Shown: piece after piece, positions 56,092-64,000 of the stretch
How the letters are laid out: every line of letters starts with the position of its first letter
How positions within the stretch are numbered: position 1 is the stretch's first letter
From: Paludibacter sp. UBA6032
Lineage (GTDB): Bacteria; Bacteroidota; Bacteroidia; Bacteroidales; Paludibacteraceae
Assembly: GCA_002427885.1 (NCBI GenBank)
Contig: DIZI01000025.1
Location: 1 to 64,000, forward strand
Reading direction: 5' to 3'
DNA: 64,000 bases
The notes under the pieces: generated by a model
Told to the model about the DNA's origin: nothing
What the model saw: the letters and a program-made list of their open reading frames with translations, nothing else
Database searches by the model: none
Position numbers and translations under genes: made by a program

Positions 56092-56916
56092 ATGATTCAT
56101 CCATTTTTTGAAAACCAGAAACAGCTTGTCCAATTTATTCTTATTTGGATTCTCTATGCTGTACTTCAGGCACTGGTACTGGATTGGTTAGTTCAACTTC
56201 CATTTTGGATGTTACTGCTGGATGGATTGTTACACGCTGCAATTTTTGGTGTTTTATGCATTTTAATTTTGAACGTGATAAAATATGGCAATTTTGCAGC
56301 TTTACAACTTTATCAGCGGCTTGTCAACCATATAGCATTAGTAATATTAAGCTTAAGTGTTTGGCTTGGTGCCGGTTTTGGTTTGATTTATATTTTCTTT
56401 GGTTTAGAATCTGCGGTTCTGTTTATTCCTGTAATCCCAATTCGGGGCTTCATCGGTTTGCTGATTTATTTTATCATTGTTCAACGATTTCGATCCACAC
56501 TTTCAAAGAATGAAACAACAACCGCTATTCCTGAGACTTTAGCAATATCAGAAGACTCAAAGCCAAAAGAATCAGATCAAAAAGAAAAAATTGAACGAAT
56601 TGCAGTGAAATCGGGGATGAAAATTCATGTGATTCTGGTTTCGGAAATATTATTCCTGCAATCCGATGGTGATTATGTTCAGATAGTTACGCTACAGGGG
56701 AAATATCTGAAAGAACAAACCATGAAGTTCTTCGAAGAGCATTTACCCGAAAGCAGATTTGTGCGGGTGCACAGGTCTTACATAGTCAACGTGGAAATGA
56801 TTTCGCGCATAGAACTTTATGAAAAACAAAACCAACTGCTAATACTGAAAAATGGCCAACAGATTAAAACCAGTCCATCAGGTTATAACTCGTTGAGGTT
56901 GGCTCTTAACCTGTGA
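56092..56916 (+). CDS. Membrane-bound LytTR-family transcriptional regulator
   Basis: About 274 aa from the ATG at 56092; a TTG 12 bp earlier is less likely. Four hydrophobic segments (about 10-135; FILIWILYAVLQALVLDWL, LLLDGLLHAAIFGVLCILIL, LVILSLSVWLGAGFGLIYIFF, FIGLLIYFIIV) precede a charged linker and a LytTR DNA-binding domain (about 172-270). The latter has ILFLQSDGDYVQIVTLQGKYL, RFVRVHRSYIVNVEMI and IKTSPSGYNSLR. There is no receiver and no kinase, so the membrane part may sense the signal directly. It belongs with the preceding LiaF-like gene by position. The DNA sites it binds are not evident from this window. Confidence 0.9.
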   Translation: MIHPFFENQKQLVQFILIWILYAVLQALVLDWLVQLPFWMLLLDGLLHAAIFGVLCILILNVIKYGNFAALQLYQRLVNHIALVILSLSVWLGAGFGLIYIFFGLESAVLFIPVIPIRGFIGLLIYFIIVQRFRSTLSKNETTTAIPETLAISEDSKPKESDQKEKIERIAVKSGMKIHVILVSEILFLQSDGDYVQIVTLQGKYLKEQTMKFFEEHLPESRFVRVHRSYIVNVEMISRIELYEKQNQLLILKNGQQIKTSPSGYNSLRLALNL

Positions 56917-56968
56917 ACAGAAAGCAAAAAAATATTGTTTTGATTAATATCTGAATTAAAACAACACT

Positions 56969-57505
56969 ATGAAAAAGATACTGATAACGGTCATCTTTAT
57001 ACTTTCCCTGTTAAGCTCATGTACTGTTATTAGTGAACTCACGAAATTTGACTTGCCGCTTGAGCATTCGGTCAACATTCCGAAAGCAATTGTTGTTTCC
57101 GGCATTCCGGTTGATATTTACAGCACGGAAATTGAAACGAATTCAGACGATTTTCTGAAACAAAACAATATTAAAGCCGATTTGATTGACAAAATTACGT
57201 TGCGGAAAATGGAACTTATTGTTTCAACTTCCTCTGACGGAAATTTTAACTTCGCAGACTCAATTCAAATTTCCATTTTAACCGATAGCTTGCCAGAAAT
57301 CAGAATTGCGTCAGTAGATAAGATCACGGCTAACGCAGGTGGAACTATAAAATTTATCGTTGATCCAATTGATTTGAAACAGTATATTCTAAAAAAGAAG
57401 ATCAAACTGAAAATTACAATGGCAGTAAATGCAACCGTTCCGGAGGATTACACTGTAATGATTAAACCAACTTTTTTGATTGATCTGAAAGTGCTTGGTT
57501 TATAA
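56969..57505 (+). CDS. Putative lipoprotein, function unknown
   Basis: A 178-aa protein with a lipoprotein signal: hydrophobic residues 4-15 and the lipobox LSSC with C18. The mature part is mostly beta-strand and polar (ITLRKMELIVSTSSDGNFNFADSIQISI, TIKFIVDPIDLKQYIL, VPEDYTVMIKPTFLIDLKVLG). It looks like a single beta-sandwich domain, but I do not recognise the family. It is 52 bp behind the LytTR gene on the same strand and could share its transcript. A bidirectional terminator follows immediately. Location: periplasmic face of the inner or outer membrane. Confidence 0.8.
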   Translation: MKKILITVIFILSLLSSCTVISELTKFDLPLEHSVNIPKAIVVSGIPVDIYSTEIETNSDDFLKQNNIKADLIDKITLRKMELIVSTSSDGNFNFADSIQISILTDSLPEIRIASVDKITANAGGTIKFIVDPIDLKQYILKKKIKLKITMAVNATVPEDYTVMIKPTFLIDLKVLGL

Positions 57506-57508
57506 ACA

Positions 57509-57538
57509 AAAGAAGTGCGTTGAATGACGCACTTCTTT
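57509..57538. terminator. Bidirectional terminator between convergent genes
   Basis: Perfect 12-bp arms AAAGAAGTGCGT (57509-57520) and ACGCACTTCTTT (57527-57538), loop TGAATG, A/T-rich flanks on both sides. Confidence 0.88.
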
Positions 57539-57584
57539 GTTATTTGAAAATAAATAAGCTCTAAATATATTGTCGGATTTATGA

Positions 57585-58739
57585 TTATTTCATCCTGTAA
57601 CCAGTCCCGAAAACTGTAGTAAGCCATAAACCAAAAAAACGATCATAAACCTGATACACATTCTTCTCTGAAGTGATAATTTCTTTATCTAATAGCTGTT
57701 TGGTAGCAGTCTGAGCAGAACTAGATGATAACAATCCGTGTTTTTTTATAAATAATGCCGAAGTAATTGCAGTTGCTTTTCCTTCCTTAGCAACAGCGTA
57801 CAGCATTTCTTTTTGCCTTTCGGACAAAAGCGATAATGTACTGTAAAAAAGTGGCTCGTACGATGCAATCCTATTCTCAATTGCTTCCTGGGCTAACTCC
57901 AAAGTACTTGTTTCTCCATTATCCGTTATAGCATACAATTCATTAAATACATTCTGAATATACCATGTGTGACCCTCAAAAAGGTTATAAACAGCACTAA
58001 CTAATTTATCTGAAATAACTTTATTTTCCTGATTAAAATGCTTTTTTACAAATTCAATATAAACCTGTTCATCGATTTCCTTTAACTCCAACAGGCTAAC
58101 GCTTTGATAAAATGGTCTTGATGAACTAAAAAATATGTTTTGCATTAAATGTCGCTGGCTACCAGCAAATATAAACGAAGTGTTTTTACAATGCTGAATA
58201 TGAGTTCTTAGAACCGCTTCAATATTGTTTTCGGAATAATTGGCAATTTGTTGAAATTCGTCAATAGCCACGAGGCAGGGTTTATCGGCAGACTCAAGGT
58301 ATTTGAATATCTGTTCCAAACTAATTGCAGCTTCAGCAATTTCTCCAATGCCAATATCGAAAGTTGGAAGCCCCGTTAAAGTGTCGAGTTTAAAGGCCGG
58401 ACGAAGTGAACTTATGATAGAGAAGAAACTGTCAACAAACTTTTTACCATTCGGCTTTAACGTTTCAAAAATTTCCTTCCCAAGTTTAAATACAAATTCT
58501 TTCAGGTTATTTGTGGCGTAAATATCAATAAAAAAACAATAATAATTTTGACTAATTTCGGGTTGATGAAAACAGTGTTGAATTAATCCTGTTTTTCCCA
58601 TTCTTCGGGGCGAAATAATAGCCAGATTATTGCCATTTATTATGGTTTTGATTAATTCTTTTGACTCAACCTCCCTGTCACAAAAATAATCATCCGAGAC
58701 ATAACCGCTTGTAATAAATGGATTTAATATCTTTCTCAT
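57585..58739 (-). CDS. STAND-like (archaeal-type) P-loop ATPase
   Basis: About 384 aa from the ATG at 58739 (MRKILNPFITSG); the frame is open 13 codons further but with an unlikely leader. The P-loop is ISPRRMGKTGL, Walker B is CLVAIDEFQQI and the sensor region is SFIFAGSQRHLM. A C-terminal winged-helix region follows (about 300-384: ERQKEMLYAVAKEG, SSAQTATKQLLDKEII). Such ATPases (archaeal ATPase/AAA_14-like groups) are scattered in Bacteroidota and have no settled function; links to defence or to mobile elements have been proposed. A 49-bp perfect palindrome adjoins its promoter, suggesting tight control, perhaps autoregulation by its own winged helix. No partner gene is adjacent. Confidence 0.85.
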   Translation of the reverse strand: MRKILNPFITSGYVSDDYFCDREVESKELIKTIINGNNLAIISPRRMGKTGLIQHCFHQPEISQNYYCFFIDIYATNNLKEFVFKLGKEIFETLKPNGKKFVDSFFSIISSLRPAFKLDTLTGLPTFDIGIGEIAEAAISLEQIFKYLESADKPCLVAIDEFQQIANYSENNIEAVLRTHIQHCKNTSFIFAGSQRHLMQNIFFSSSRPFYQSVSLLELKEIDEQVYIEFVKKHFNQENKVISDKLVSAVYNLFEGHTWYIQNVFNELYAITDNGETSTLELAQEAIENRIASYEPLFYSTLSLLSERQKEMLYAVAKEGKATAITSALFIKKHGLLSSSSAQTATKQLLDKEIITSEKNVYQVYDRFFGLWLTTVFGTGYRMK

Positions 58740-58755
58740 AATGATAAGTTTTATA

Positions 58756-58763
58756 CAAAAGTA
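58756..58763 (-). promoter_or_regulatory. -7 box of the ATPase gene
   Basis: TACTTTTG on the minus strand, 17 bp upstream of the start codon; fits TAnnTTTG and is identical to the argR -7 box. It abuts the large palindrome. Confidence 0.55.
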
Positions 58764-58811
58764 ATTATTAAATTTCAATTATTGAAATACAATAATTGAA
58801 ATTTAATAATT
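58763..58811. promoter_or_regulatory. 49-bp perfect palindrome between uvrA and the ATPase gene
   Basis: Arms of 21 bp, 58763-58783 and 58791-58811, are exact reverse complements around GAAATAC. Each arm contains ATTTCAATTATT/AATAATTGAAAT, and each half is itself partly palindromic (TTCAATTATTGAA). It lies directly upstream of the -7 box of the ATPase gene and 40 bp after the uvrA stop. Operator is the favoured reading. It has almost no G/C, so it is a poor terminator. Confidence 0.7.
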
Positions 58812-58850
58812 TTCATCTAAAAACCTGGCATTTGCTACAAAACAGCCTTA

Positions 58851-61664
58851 TTATATCATTTTTTCTTTCAAAAACCGACCCGTATAAGAATCTTTGCAAC
58901 TTATAATTTTCTCGGGCGTCCCTTCAAACACAAGATTTCCACCTCCATCGCCTCCCTCGGGCCCAATATCAATGATATGATCGGCACATTTAATAACTTC
59001 CAGATTGTGCTCAATAATGATGACAGTATGACCTTTAGTTATAAGTGCATCAAAAGCTTTCATTAAGGTTTTGATATCATGAAAATGTAAACCGGTTGTC
59101 GGCTCGTCGAAAACAAAAATAGTCGGTTCAGGTTTTTCATTGGCTAAAAACGATGCCAATTTAACCCGCTGGCTTTCACCTCCCGAGAGTGTGCTGGAAG
59201 ATTGTCCCAGTTTTACATAACCCACACCTACATCCTGCAGAGGTTTCATCCGTTTCACAATTTTCTTTTCGGTATGTCCCGTGTGCTCAGTAAAAAAATC
59301 AATCGCCTGATTTACCGTCATTTCCAATACATCGAATATATTGACACCTTTATAAGTCACATCCAACACATCTTGCTTAAACCGTTTTCCGTGGCAATGT
59401 TCGCATTCCAATACCAGATCGGCCATAAACTGCATTTCAACGGTTACCGTTCCTTCGCCCTGACACTCTTCGCAACGTCCACCTTGTGTATTGAATGAAA
59501 AATGAGAAGCAGAGTAATTCATTTGTTTTGAAAGTTGCTGTTCACTGAAAAGTTTCCGTATCTCATCGTAAGCTTTTATATAAGTTACCGGATTTGAACG
59601 CGAAGAACGTCCAATCGGGTTTTGATCAACAAACTCGATGTCTTTAGCCAGCAACATGCTTCCTTTCAAAGTTCCAAACTGTCCGGTACGGTCAGCAACA
59701 CCGCCATAATGTTTTTTTAATGCAGCATAGAATACATTACGAACCAGCGATGATTTTCCCGAACCGCTGACACCCGTTACCACTGACATCACATTTAAAG
59801 GAAATTTCACATCGATACCTTTCAGATTATTTTCGCGTGCACCAATTACTTCAATATAATTATTCCATTTCCTGCGTTGAAGCGGGACAGGAATTTTTTC
59901 CTGACCTGATAAATACTTTAATGTATATGAATTTTCTATTTCCGAAGCAACCGATTCACTTTCGCCCAATTTTTTCGGATTTCCCTGATAAACGACTTTT
60001 CCACCCAGACGACCCGCATTCGGACCAATATCAATAATGTAATCGGCCGCTCTCATAATTTCTTCGTCGTGTTCAACTACCACCACTGTATTCCCCAAAT
60101 CCCTGAGTTGCTTCAACACTTTTATCAGTAAATGTGTATCACGGGCATGTAAACCGATGCTCGGCTCATCTAAAATATAAAGAGATCCGACCAGACTACT
60201 CCCAAGAGAAGTTGCCAGATTAATTCGCTGGCTTTCACCTCCTGACAAGGAATTAGAAAGACGGTTAAGTGTCAGATAACCCAACCCTACATCGAGTAGA
60301 AATAAAATTCTGTTTTCAATTTCAACAAGTAGACGTTTGGCTATCGAAGCATCTTGTTCGTCTAATTGTAGTGTATCAAAAAATACTTTCAATTTCGTGA
60401 CAGGCATTAGTACCAATTGAGAAATAGCCTTATCAGCAATACGAATATAAGAAGCTTCCTTTTTCAATCTACTCCCGTTGCATTCCGGACAAATGGTTTT
60501 TCCCCGGTATCGCGCCAACATGACCCGGTATTGAATTTTGTATTGATTGGCTTCCAAATGTTTGAAAAAATCATTCAATCCTTCGAAATAGCGATTACCA
60601 GTCCAGATTAGTTGTCGTTGCTCGTCCGTGAGTTCATAATAAGGTTTATGAATTGGGAAGTTAAATTTGGAAGCAGATTGAATCAGTTTGTTTTTCCATT
60701 CACTCATCACTTCACCTTTCCAGCATGCGATGGCATCTTCGAAGATGGAAAGTGTTTTATTGGGCACCACCAGATCTTCATCAATACCAATAACACGACC
60801 AAAACCTTCACATTTAGGGCAAGCACCAATCGGACTATTAAAGCTAAACGTATGGACCGTGGGTATTTCAAATTCTATCCCGTCAGCTTCAAATTTCTTC
60901 GAGAAATAAAGCAATTTAGATTCTTCGCCGTTAATAACCTTTAATACACAAGCTCCGTTTCCTTCGAAAAAAGCAGTTTCAACAGAGTCAGTTAACCTGC
61001 TAATGGCTGTTTGAGTATGTTCTACTACTAAACGGTCAATAAGTAAATAGACTTCAGAATCTTTTTTGATTTTTACCTGATTTTCAAGAAACTCCTGAAT
61101 TTGAAATGTTTCATTGTTTATCTCCATTCGGCTGAAGCCTTGCATTAATAAGCTTTGAAGTTGCTCATCAAGCGTTTTTTCACTCGTTGGAATTACGGGT
61201 GCTAAAATCATCAACCGGGTATTATCATCTAAACCCATAACCGCCTCTACAACATCATCCGCTTCGTGTTTTTTCACGATCTCTCCTGAAACAGGTGAGT
61301 AGGTTTTACCAATACGTGCATAAAGCAGTTTTATATATTCGTAAATTTCGGTAGAGGTGCCCACGGTTGAACGTGGATTGCGGGTATTGACCCGTTGTTC
61401 GATGGCAATAGCAGGTGGAATACCCTTTATATAATCTACTTCGGGCTTGCTCATTCGACCTAAAAACTGACGGGCATACGACGACAGACTTTCTACGTAA
61501 CGTCGTTGCCCTTCGGCATAAAGCGTATCAAAAGCCAAAGAAGACTTTCCTGAACCGGAAAGCCCTGTAATTACAACTAATTGATTACGGGGTATTTCAA
61601 CATCTATATTTTTAAGATTATGAACACGGGCTCCTTTTATTATTATATTTCCTTGTTTAGACAT
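58851..61664 (-). CDS. uvrA: Excinuclease ABC subunit A
   Basis: About 937 aa from the ATG at 61664 (MSKQGNIII); the frame extends to a TTG 12 bp upstream. UvrA is the damage-recognition ATPase of nucleotide excision repair. It has two ABC modules: Walker A GLSGSGKSSLAF near 36 and GVSGSGKSSLVRN near 635; signatures NSLSGGESQRINLA and STLSGGESQRVKLA; Walker B LYILDEPSIGLH and IFVFDEPTTGLH. Zinc modules are CPKCEGFG..CPECNG in the first half and CEECQGEG..CEHCHGKR in the second. Full length and intact. A TATCTTTG -7 box lies about 115 bp upstream. No visible SOS box. Confidence 0.98.
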   Translation of the reverse strand: MSKQGNIIIKGARVHNLKNIDVEIPRNQLVVITGLSGSGKSSLAFDTLYAEGQRRYVESLSSYARQFLGRMSKPEVDYIKGIPPAIAIEQRVNTRNPRSTVGTSTEIYEYIKLLYARIGKTYSPVSGEIVKKHEADDVVEAVMGLDDNTRLMILAPVIPTSEKTLDEQLQSLLMQGFSRMEINNETFQIQEFLENQVKIKKDSEVYLLIDRLVVEHTQTAISRLTDSVETAFFEGNGACVLKVINGEESKLLYFSKKFEADGIEFEIPTVHTFSFNSPIGACPKCEGFGRVIGIDEDLVVPNKTLSIFEDAIACWKGEVMSEWKNKLIQSASKFNFPIHKPYYELTDEQRQLIWTGNRYFEGLNDFFKHLEANQYKIQYRVMLARYRGKTICPECNGSRLKKEASYIRIADKAISQLVLMPVTKLKVFFDTLQLDEQDASIAKRLLVEIENRILFLLDVGLGYLTLNRLSNSLSGGESQRINLATSLGSSLVGSLYILDEPSIGLHARDTHLLIKVLKQLRDLGNTVVVVEHDEEIMRAADYIIDIGPNAGRLGGKVVYQGNPKKLGESESVASEIENSYTLKYLSGQEKIPVPLQRRKWNNYIEVIGARENNLKGIDVKFPLNVMSVVTGVSGSGKSSLVRNVFYAALKKHYGGVADRTGQFGTLKGSMLLAKDIEFVDQNPIGRSSRSNPVTYIKAYDEIRKLFSEQQLSKQMNYSASHFSFNTQGGRCEECQGEGTVTVEMQFMADLVLECEHCHGKRFKQDVLDVTYKGVNIFDVLEMTVNQAIDFFTEHTGHTEKKIVKRMKPLQDVGVGYVKLGQSSSTLSGGESQRVKLASFLANEKPEPTIFVFDEPTTGLHFHDIKTLMKAFDALITKGHTVIIIEHNLEVIKCADHIIDIGPEGGDGGGNLVFEGTPEKIISCKDSYTGRFLKEKMI

Positions 61665-61778
61665 ATTTTCAATCAACTCACAATTAATAATTTACAGTTT
61701 CAATTGTTGATTTTATTTAAATATAAATTGTTTGTATATTTAAACTACAACTAAAAAAACTGTCATTTTTATGACTTG

Positions 61779-61786
61779 CAAAGATA
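61779..61786 (-). promoter_or_regulatory. -7 box of uvrA
   Basis: TATCTTTG on the minus strand, the classic TAnnTTTG consensus, about 115 bp upstream of the uvrA start. No clear -33 TTG at the right spacing. Confidence 0.5.
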
Positions 61787-61986
61787 CGACTTAAGAAATG
61801 ATTTTTTATTATTGATTTATTAATAATTACTTATCCTTTATTCAAAGGAAAAATTACGAATGAAGATACACATTAAAATATGCATTACTCATACATGAAT
61901 TATTCAAAGAAATGTATAAATATCGACGAATATCCACAAATAAATTGAAATATGGAATAAATATCAAATAAAATTCAAATAATTCA

Positions 61987-62016
61987 TTGCAATATACATA
62001 TTATGTTGTACTTTTG
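61987..62016 (+). promoter_or_regulatory. argR promoter
   Basis: TTG at 61987-61989 and TACTTTTG at 62009-62016 are 19 bp apart, fitting the Bacteroidota -33/-7 consensus. The start codon is 26 bp further on. Confidence 0.75.
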
Positions 62017-62042
62017 CCCGAAATCTAAATAATTATACATTT

Positions 62043-62513
62043 ATGAAAAATAAGCGAAATCGGTTGCAGGTTATCACTGAAATTCTTAGGTCGAGTGTAG
62101 TAAGTAGTCAGGATGAATTACTCAAAATGTTGAGCGAAAAACAATGTTTAATAACACAGGCGACTTTGTCGCGTGATTTAAAATTATTGAAGGTTGCAAA
62201 AACCCCCTTGTCGAATGGTGCTTACAAATATATTTTACCATCTTACAACAAGCCTATTTTAAGTGAGGGAACTTTCAACCCTATGGTTGCACATGGTGCT
62301 ATTTTAAGTTTAGAATTTTCGGGGCAGTTGGCTGTAGTTAAGACCAAACCTGGATATGCAAGCGCAATCGCCTGGGACATCGACAACAAAGCAAACCAAC
62401 AGGTACTCGGAACTATTGCAGGAGACGATACAATATTAGTAATACCGCGTGAAGGAGTCAGACGTGAAGACATTTTGGAAATGATGAATGTTACTTTTTC
62501 TGAAAAGGAATAA
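62043..62513 (+). CDS. argR: Arginine repressor
   Basis: A 156-aa ArgR-family regulator. N-terminal winged helix (about 1-70) with SSQDELLKMLSE and QATLSRDLKLLKVAK, the recognition helix. C-terminal oligomerisation and arginine-binding domain with VVKTKPGYASAIAWDID (about 99-115) and LGTIAGDDTILVIPRE (about 121-136). It probably represses the arginine biosynthetic genes that follow when arginine is abundant, and possibly itself. The first gene of a plus-strand set with a GNAT acyltransferase and argG, as is usual in Bacteroidales. A well-formed -33/-7 promoter lies 26 bp upstream. Confidence 0.97.
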   Translation: MKNKRNRLQVITEILRSSVVSSQDELLKMLSEKQCLITQATLSRDLKLLKVAKTPLSNGAYKYILPSYNKPILSEGTFNPMVAHGAILSLEFSGQLAVVKTKPGYASAIAWDIDNKANQQVLGTIAGDDTILVIPREGVRREDILEMMNVTFSEKE

Positions 62514-62674
62514 GATAATTCTCAAAAAGAAATTGTGTCGTTTATTTAGAGTTATTTATTGATATAAATGTAATTATCAATAGACTATTGATAAAATTAA
62601 GGGGAATTAAAAAGTGACTGTGGAATACTTTATGAGGTTTTAGCTTTTATAAAGTGGTATTGAACTCATTCAAA

Positions 62675-63253
62675 ATGAATATGGATACAGAAATTGCCGT
62701 TGATAAAATTACGGTAGAAATTGCTAATGAGCAATTTTTAGAATATGTGGATACGATTTTAACAACTATATCTGATGCTGCTAAAGTGCGTGGAACAGGA
62801 ATTGCCAGACGATCACCCGAATATATTGAACAGAAAATCAAAGAAGGAAAAGCTATCATAGCGTTAGCCGGTAAAGAATTTGCAGGTTTTTGTTACATCG
62901 AAACATGGGGCAACAAAAAATTTGTGGCTAATTCCGGGCTAATCGTTGTTGACAAATACAGAGGGAACGGACTTGCAAAAAGAATTAAACGAAAAGCATT
63001 TGAGCTTTCGCGACAACGTTATCCTGAAGCAAAGATTTTTGGATTGACAACCGGATTGGCAGTTATGAAGATTAATTCCGAACTGGGTTATAAGCCTGTA
63101 ACTTTTTCTGAACTGACTACCGATGAGGCATTTTGGAAAGGATGCCAAAGTTGTGTAAATTACGACATCTTGCAGCGTACAGACCGCAAACATTGCTTAT
63201 GTACAGGCATGTTGTATGATCCTTCAAAGGAGAAAAAAGACAAAGTTGATTAA
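62675..63253 (+). CDS. GNAT acyltransferase of the arginine operon
   Basis: About 192 aa from the ATG at 62675 (MNMDTEI); a GTG at 62654 is less likely. GNAT fold: GFCYIETWGNKKFVANSGLIV is strand 4 and VVDKYRGNGLAKRIKRKAFELS (about 92-113) is the acyl-CoA-binding R-G-N-G-L-A loop. The C-terminus carries a CQSC and a CLC pair (WKGCQSCVNYDIL, DRKHCLCTGML), conserved in Bacteroidota relatives as I recall and possibly a zinc site. Position between argR and argG suggests that it acylates glutamate at the start of arginine synthesis; Bacteroidales can use N-succinyl intermediates, so the acyl donor is uncertain. Confidence 0.85.
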   Translation: MNMDTEIAVDKITVEIANEQFLEYVDTILTTISDAAKVRGTGIARRSPEYIEQKIKEGKAIIALAGKEFAGFCYIETWGNKKFVANSGLIVVDKYRGNGLAKRIKRKAFELSRQRYPEAKIFGLTTGLAVMKINSELGYKPVTFSELTTDEAFWKGCQSCVNYDILQRTDRKHCLCTGMLYDPSKEKKDKVD

Positions 63254-63327
63254 AAAAATTAGTTGATCAGGTATTCAAGGGACGTATTTTTACACCCCTT
63301 TTTATCTTATATTTTAGAAATAAGAAC

Positions 63328-64000
63328 ATGAAAGAAAAAGTTGTTTTAGCATTTAGCGGAGGATTAGATACTTCTTTTTGCGCCATGTATTTAGCACAGG
63401 ACAAAAGATATGAAGTTCATACTGCTGTTGCGAATACAGGTGGATTTAGTGAGGAGGAATTGAAAATTATTGAAGATAAAGCATTCCGTCTTGGAGCAGT
63501 AAGTCATGTGGCACTTGATGTTACACAGGAATATTACGAGAAAAGTATCAAATACATGGTTTTTGGGAATGTGCTGCGTAATGGAACTTATCCGATTTCT
63601 GTCAGTTCGGAACGAATTTTTCAGGCCATTGCCATTATTAATTATGCCAAGGAAATCGGGGCGGATTATGTGGCACATGGCAGTACCGGAGCCGGAAACG
63701 ACCAGGTACGTTTCGACCTGACATTCGACGTATTAGCTCCTGAAATTAAGATTCTTACTCCTACCCGCGATATGGTTTTGACACGTGAATACGAAATCAA
63801 TTATTTGAAAGATCACGGCTTCAAAGCCGATTTCACTAAAATGGAGTATTCCATTAACAAAGGTTTGTGGGGTACCAGTATCGGTGGAAAGGAAACGCTG
63901 AAATCAGAAAAAACATTACCGGAAGAAGCCTATCCGAGTCAGGTTGAAAAACAAGGCGAAGAAACTGTAACCATTCAATTTGAAAATGGTGAAATTAGTG
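63328..64000 (+). CDS. argG: Argininosuccinate synthase, 3' end outside the window
   Basis: Joins citrulline and aspartate with ATP, the second-last step of arginine synthesis, in the cytosol. About 224 residues are visible from the ATG at 63328. The PP-loop is VLAFSGGLDTSFCAMYL (about 5-21). Further family residues are VAHGSTGAGNDQVRFDLTF (about 113-131), the ATP/citrulline site, and KGLWGTSIGGKE near 180. The frame stays open to the window end, so roughly 170-180 residues are missing. It starts 74 bp after the GNAT gene and is probably in the same operon, under ArgR control. Confidence 0.97.
   Translation, partial: MKEKVVLAFSGGLDTSFCAMYLAQDKRYEVHTAVANTGGFSEEELKIIEDKAFRLGAVSHVALDVTQEYYEKSIKYMVFGNVLRNGTYPISVSSERIFQAIAIINYAKEIGADYVAHGSTGAGNDQVRFDLTFDVLAPEIKILTPTRDMVLTREYEINYLKDHGFKADFTKMEYSINKGLWGTSIGGKETLKSEKTLPEEAYPSQVEKQGEETVTIQFENGEIS

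Larger units (their letters stand above)
61665..62042. other. Divergent promoter region of uvrA and argR
   Basis: About 380 bp, no gene. Contains -7 boxes for uvrA (61779-61786) and argR (62009-62016). The palindrome TGAATTATTCA at 61897-61907 recalls half of an ARG box but has the wrong spacing. Confidence 0.55.

Noticed and set aside
61897..61907. ARG box TGAATTATTCA upstream of argR
   Set aside because: The half-sites match but are 1 bp apart instead of the usual spacing, so it is not a convincing ArgR operator.

Overview
The window is an AT-rich segment of a Bacteroidota chromosome, most likely order Bacteroidales. The evidence is the T9SS type A C-terminal sorting domains on secreted proteins, a CarboxypepD_reg-like/OMP_b-brl_3 outer-membrane receptor, TAnnTTTG-type -7 promoter boxes, a general absence of Shine-Dalgarno sequences, multi-PAS kinases, and the argR-GNAT-argG order. 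No rRNA, tRNA, CRISPR or prophage was seen.

Layout: (1) 1-4.1 kb holds the 3' part of pyruvate kinase and an outer-membrane beta-barrel receptor. (2) 4.1-21.5 kb is a cell-surface block, all on the minus strand. It has a small T9SS protein with two copies of an FDNGWDG module, then two paralogous bicistrons. Each bicistron is a giant T9SS mosaic protein followed after 2 bp by a small protein with an N-terminal membrane anchor and a C-terminal PxPVGDG-hydrophobic-basic tail. A 124-aa cytoplasmic protein and a LuxR-type response regulator lie between them. (3) 21.5-23.7 kb is a long AT-rich gap carrying two tiny paralogous membrane peptides. (4) 23.7-49.6 kb is a signalling block, again all minus strand: a LuxR-type regulator, two periplasmic-binding-domain histidine kinases, a REC-9xPAS kinase, a HAMP/GAF/PAS hybrid kinase with two receiver domains, a broken Y1 transposase inside nested inverted repeats, CheR, a REC-PAS-GAF protein without a kinase, a single REC protein, and a 7xPAS kinase. 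(5) 50-64 kb is mostly housekeeping: acetyl-CoA/succinate CoA-transferase, PepD, a PepC-like peptidase, a LiaF-like membrane protein, a membrane LytTR regulator, a lipoprotein, a STAND-like ATPase, UvrA, and the start of an arginine operon (argR, GNAT, argG, cut by the window end).

How the genes may work together: the surface proteins and the sensor kinases lie in one unidirectional stretch. Two 21-bp tandem-repeat arrays, in opposite orientation but sharing a 13-base core, bracket this stretch at 12.8-13.2 kb and 45.3-45.6 kb. A TTGTAGTAA/TTACTACAA inverted motif recurs about 300 bp upstream of two surface-protein genes and one kinase gene. This makes a shared regulatory circuit plausible but unproven. 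The best candidates for something undescribed are the twin giant-protein/PVGDG-tail bicistrons, the bracketing 21-bp arrays, the His/Gln membrane peptides and the 49-bp palindrome at the promoter of the ATPase gene.
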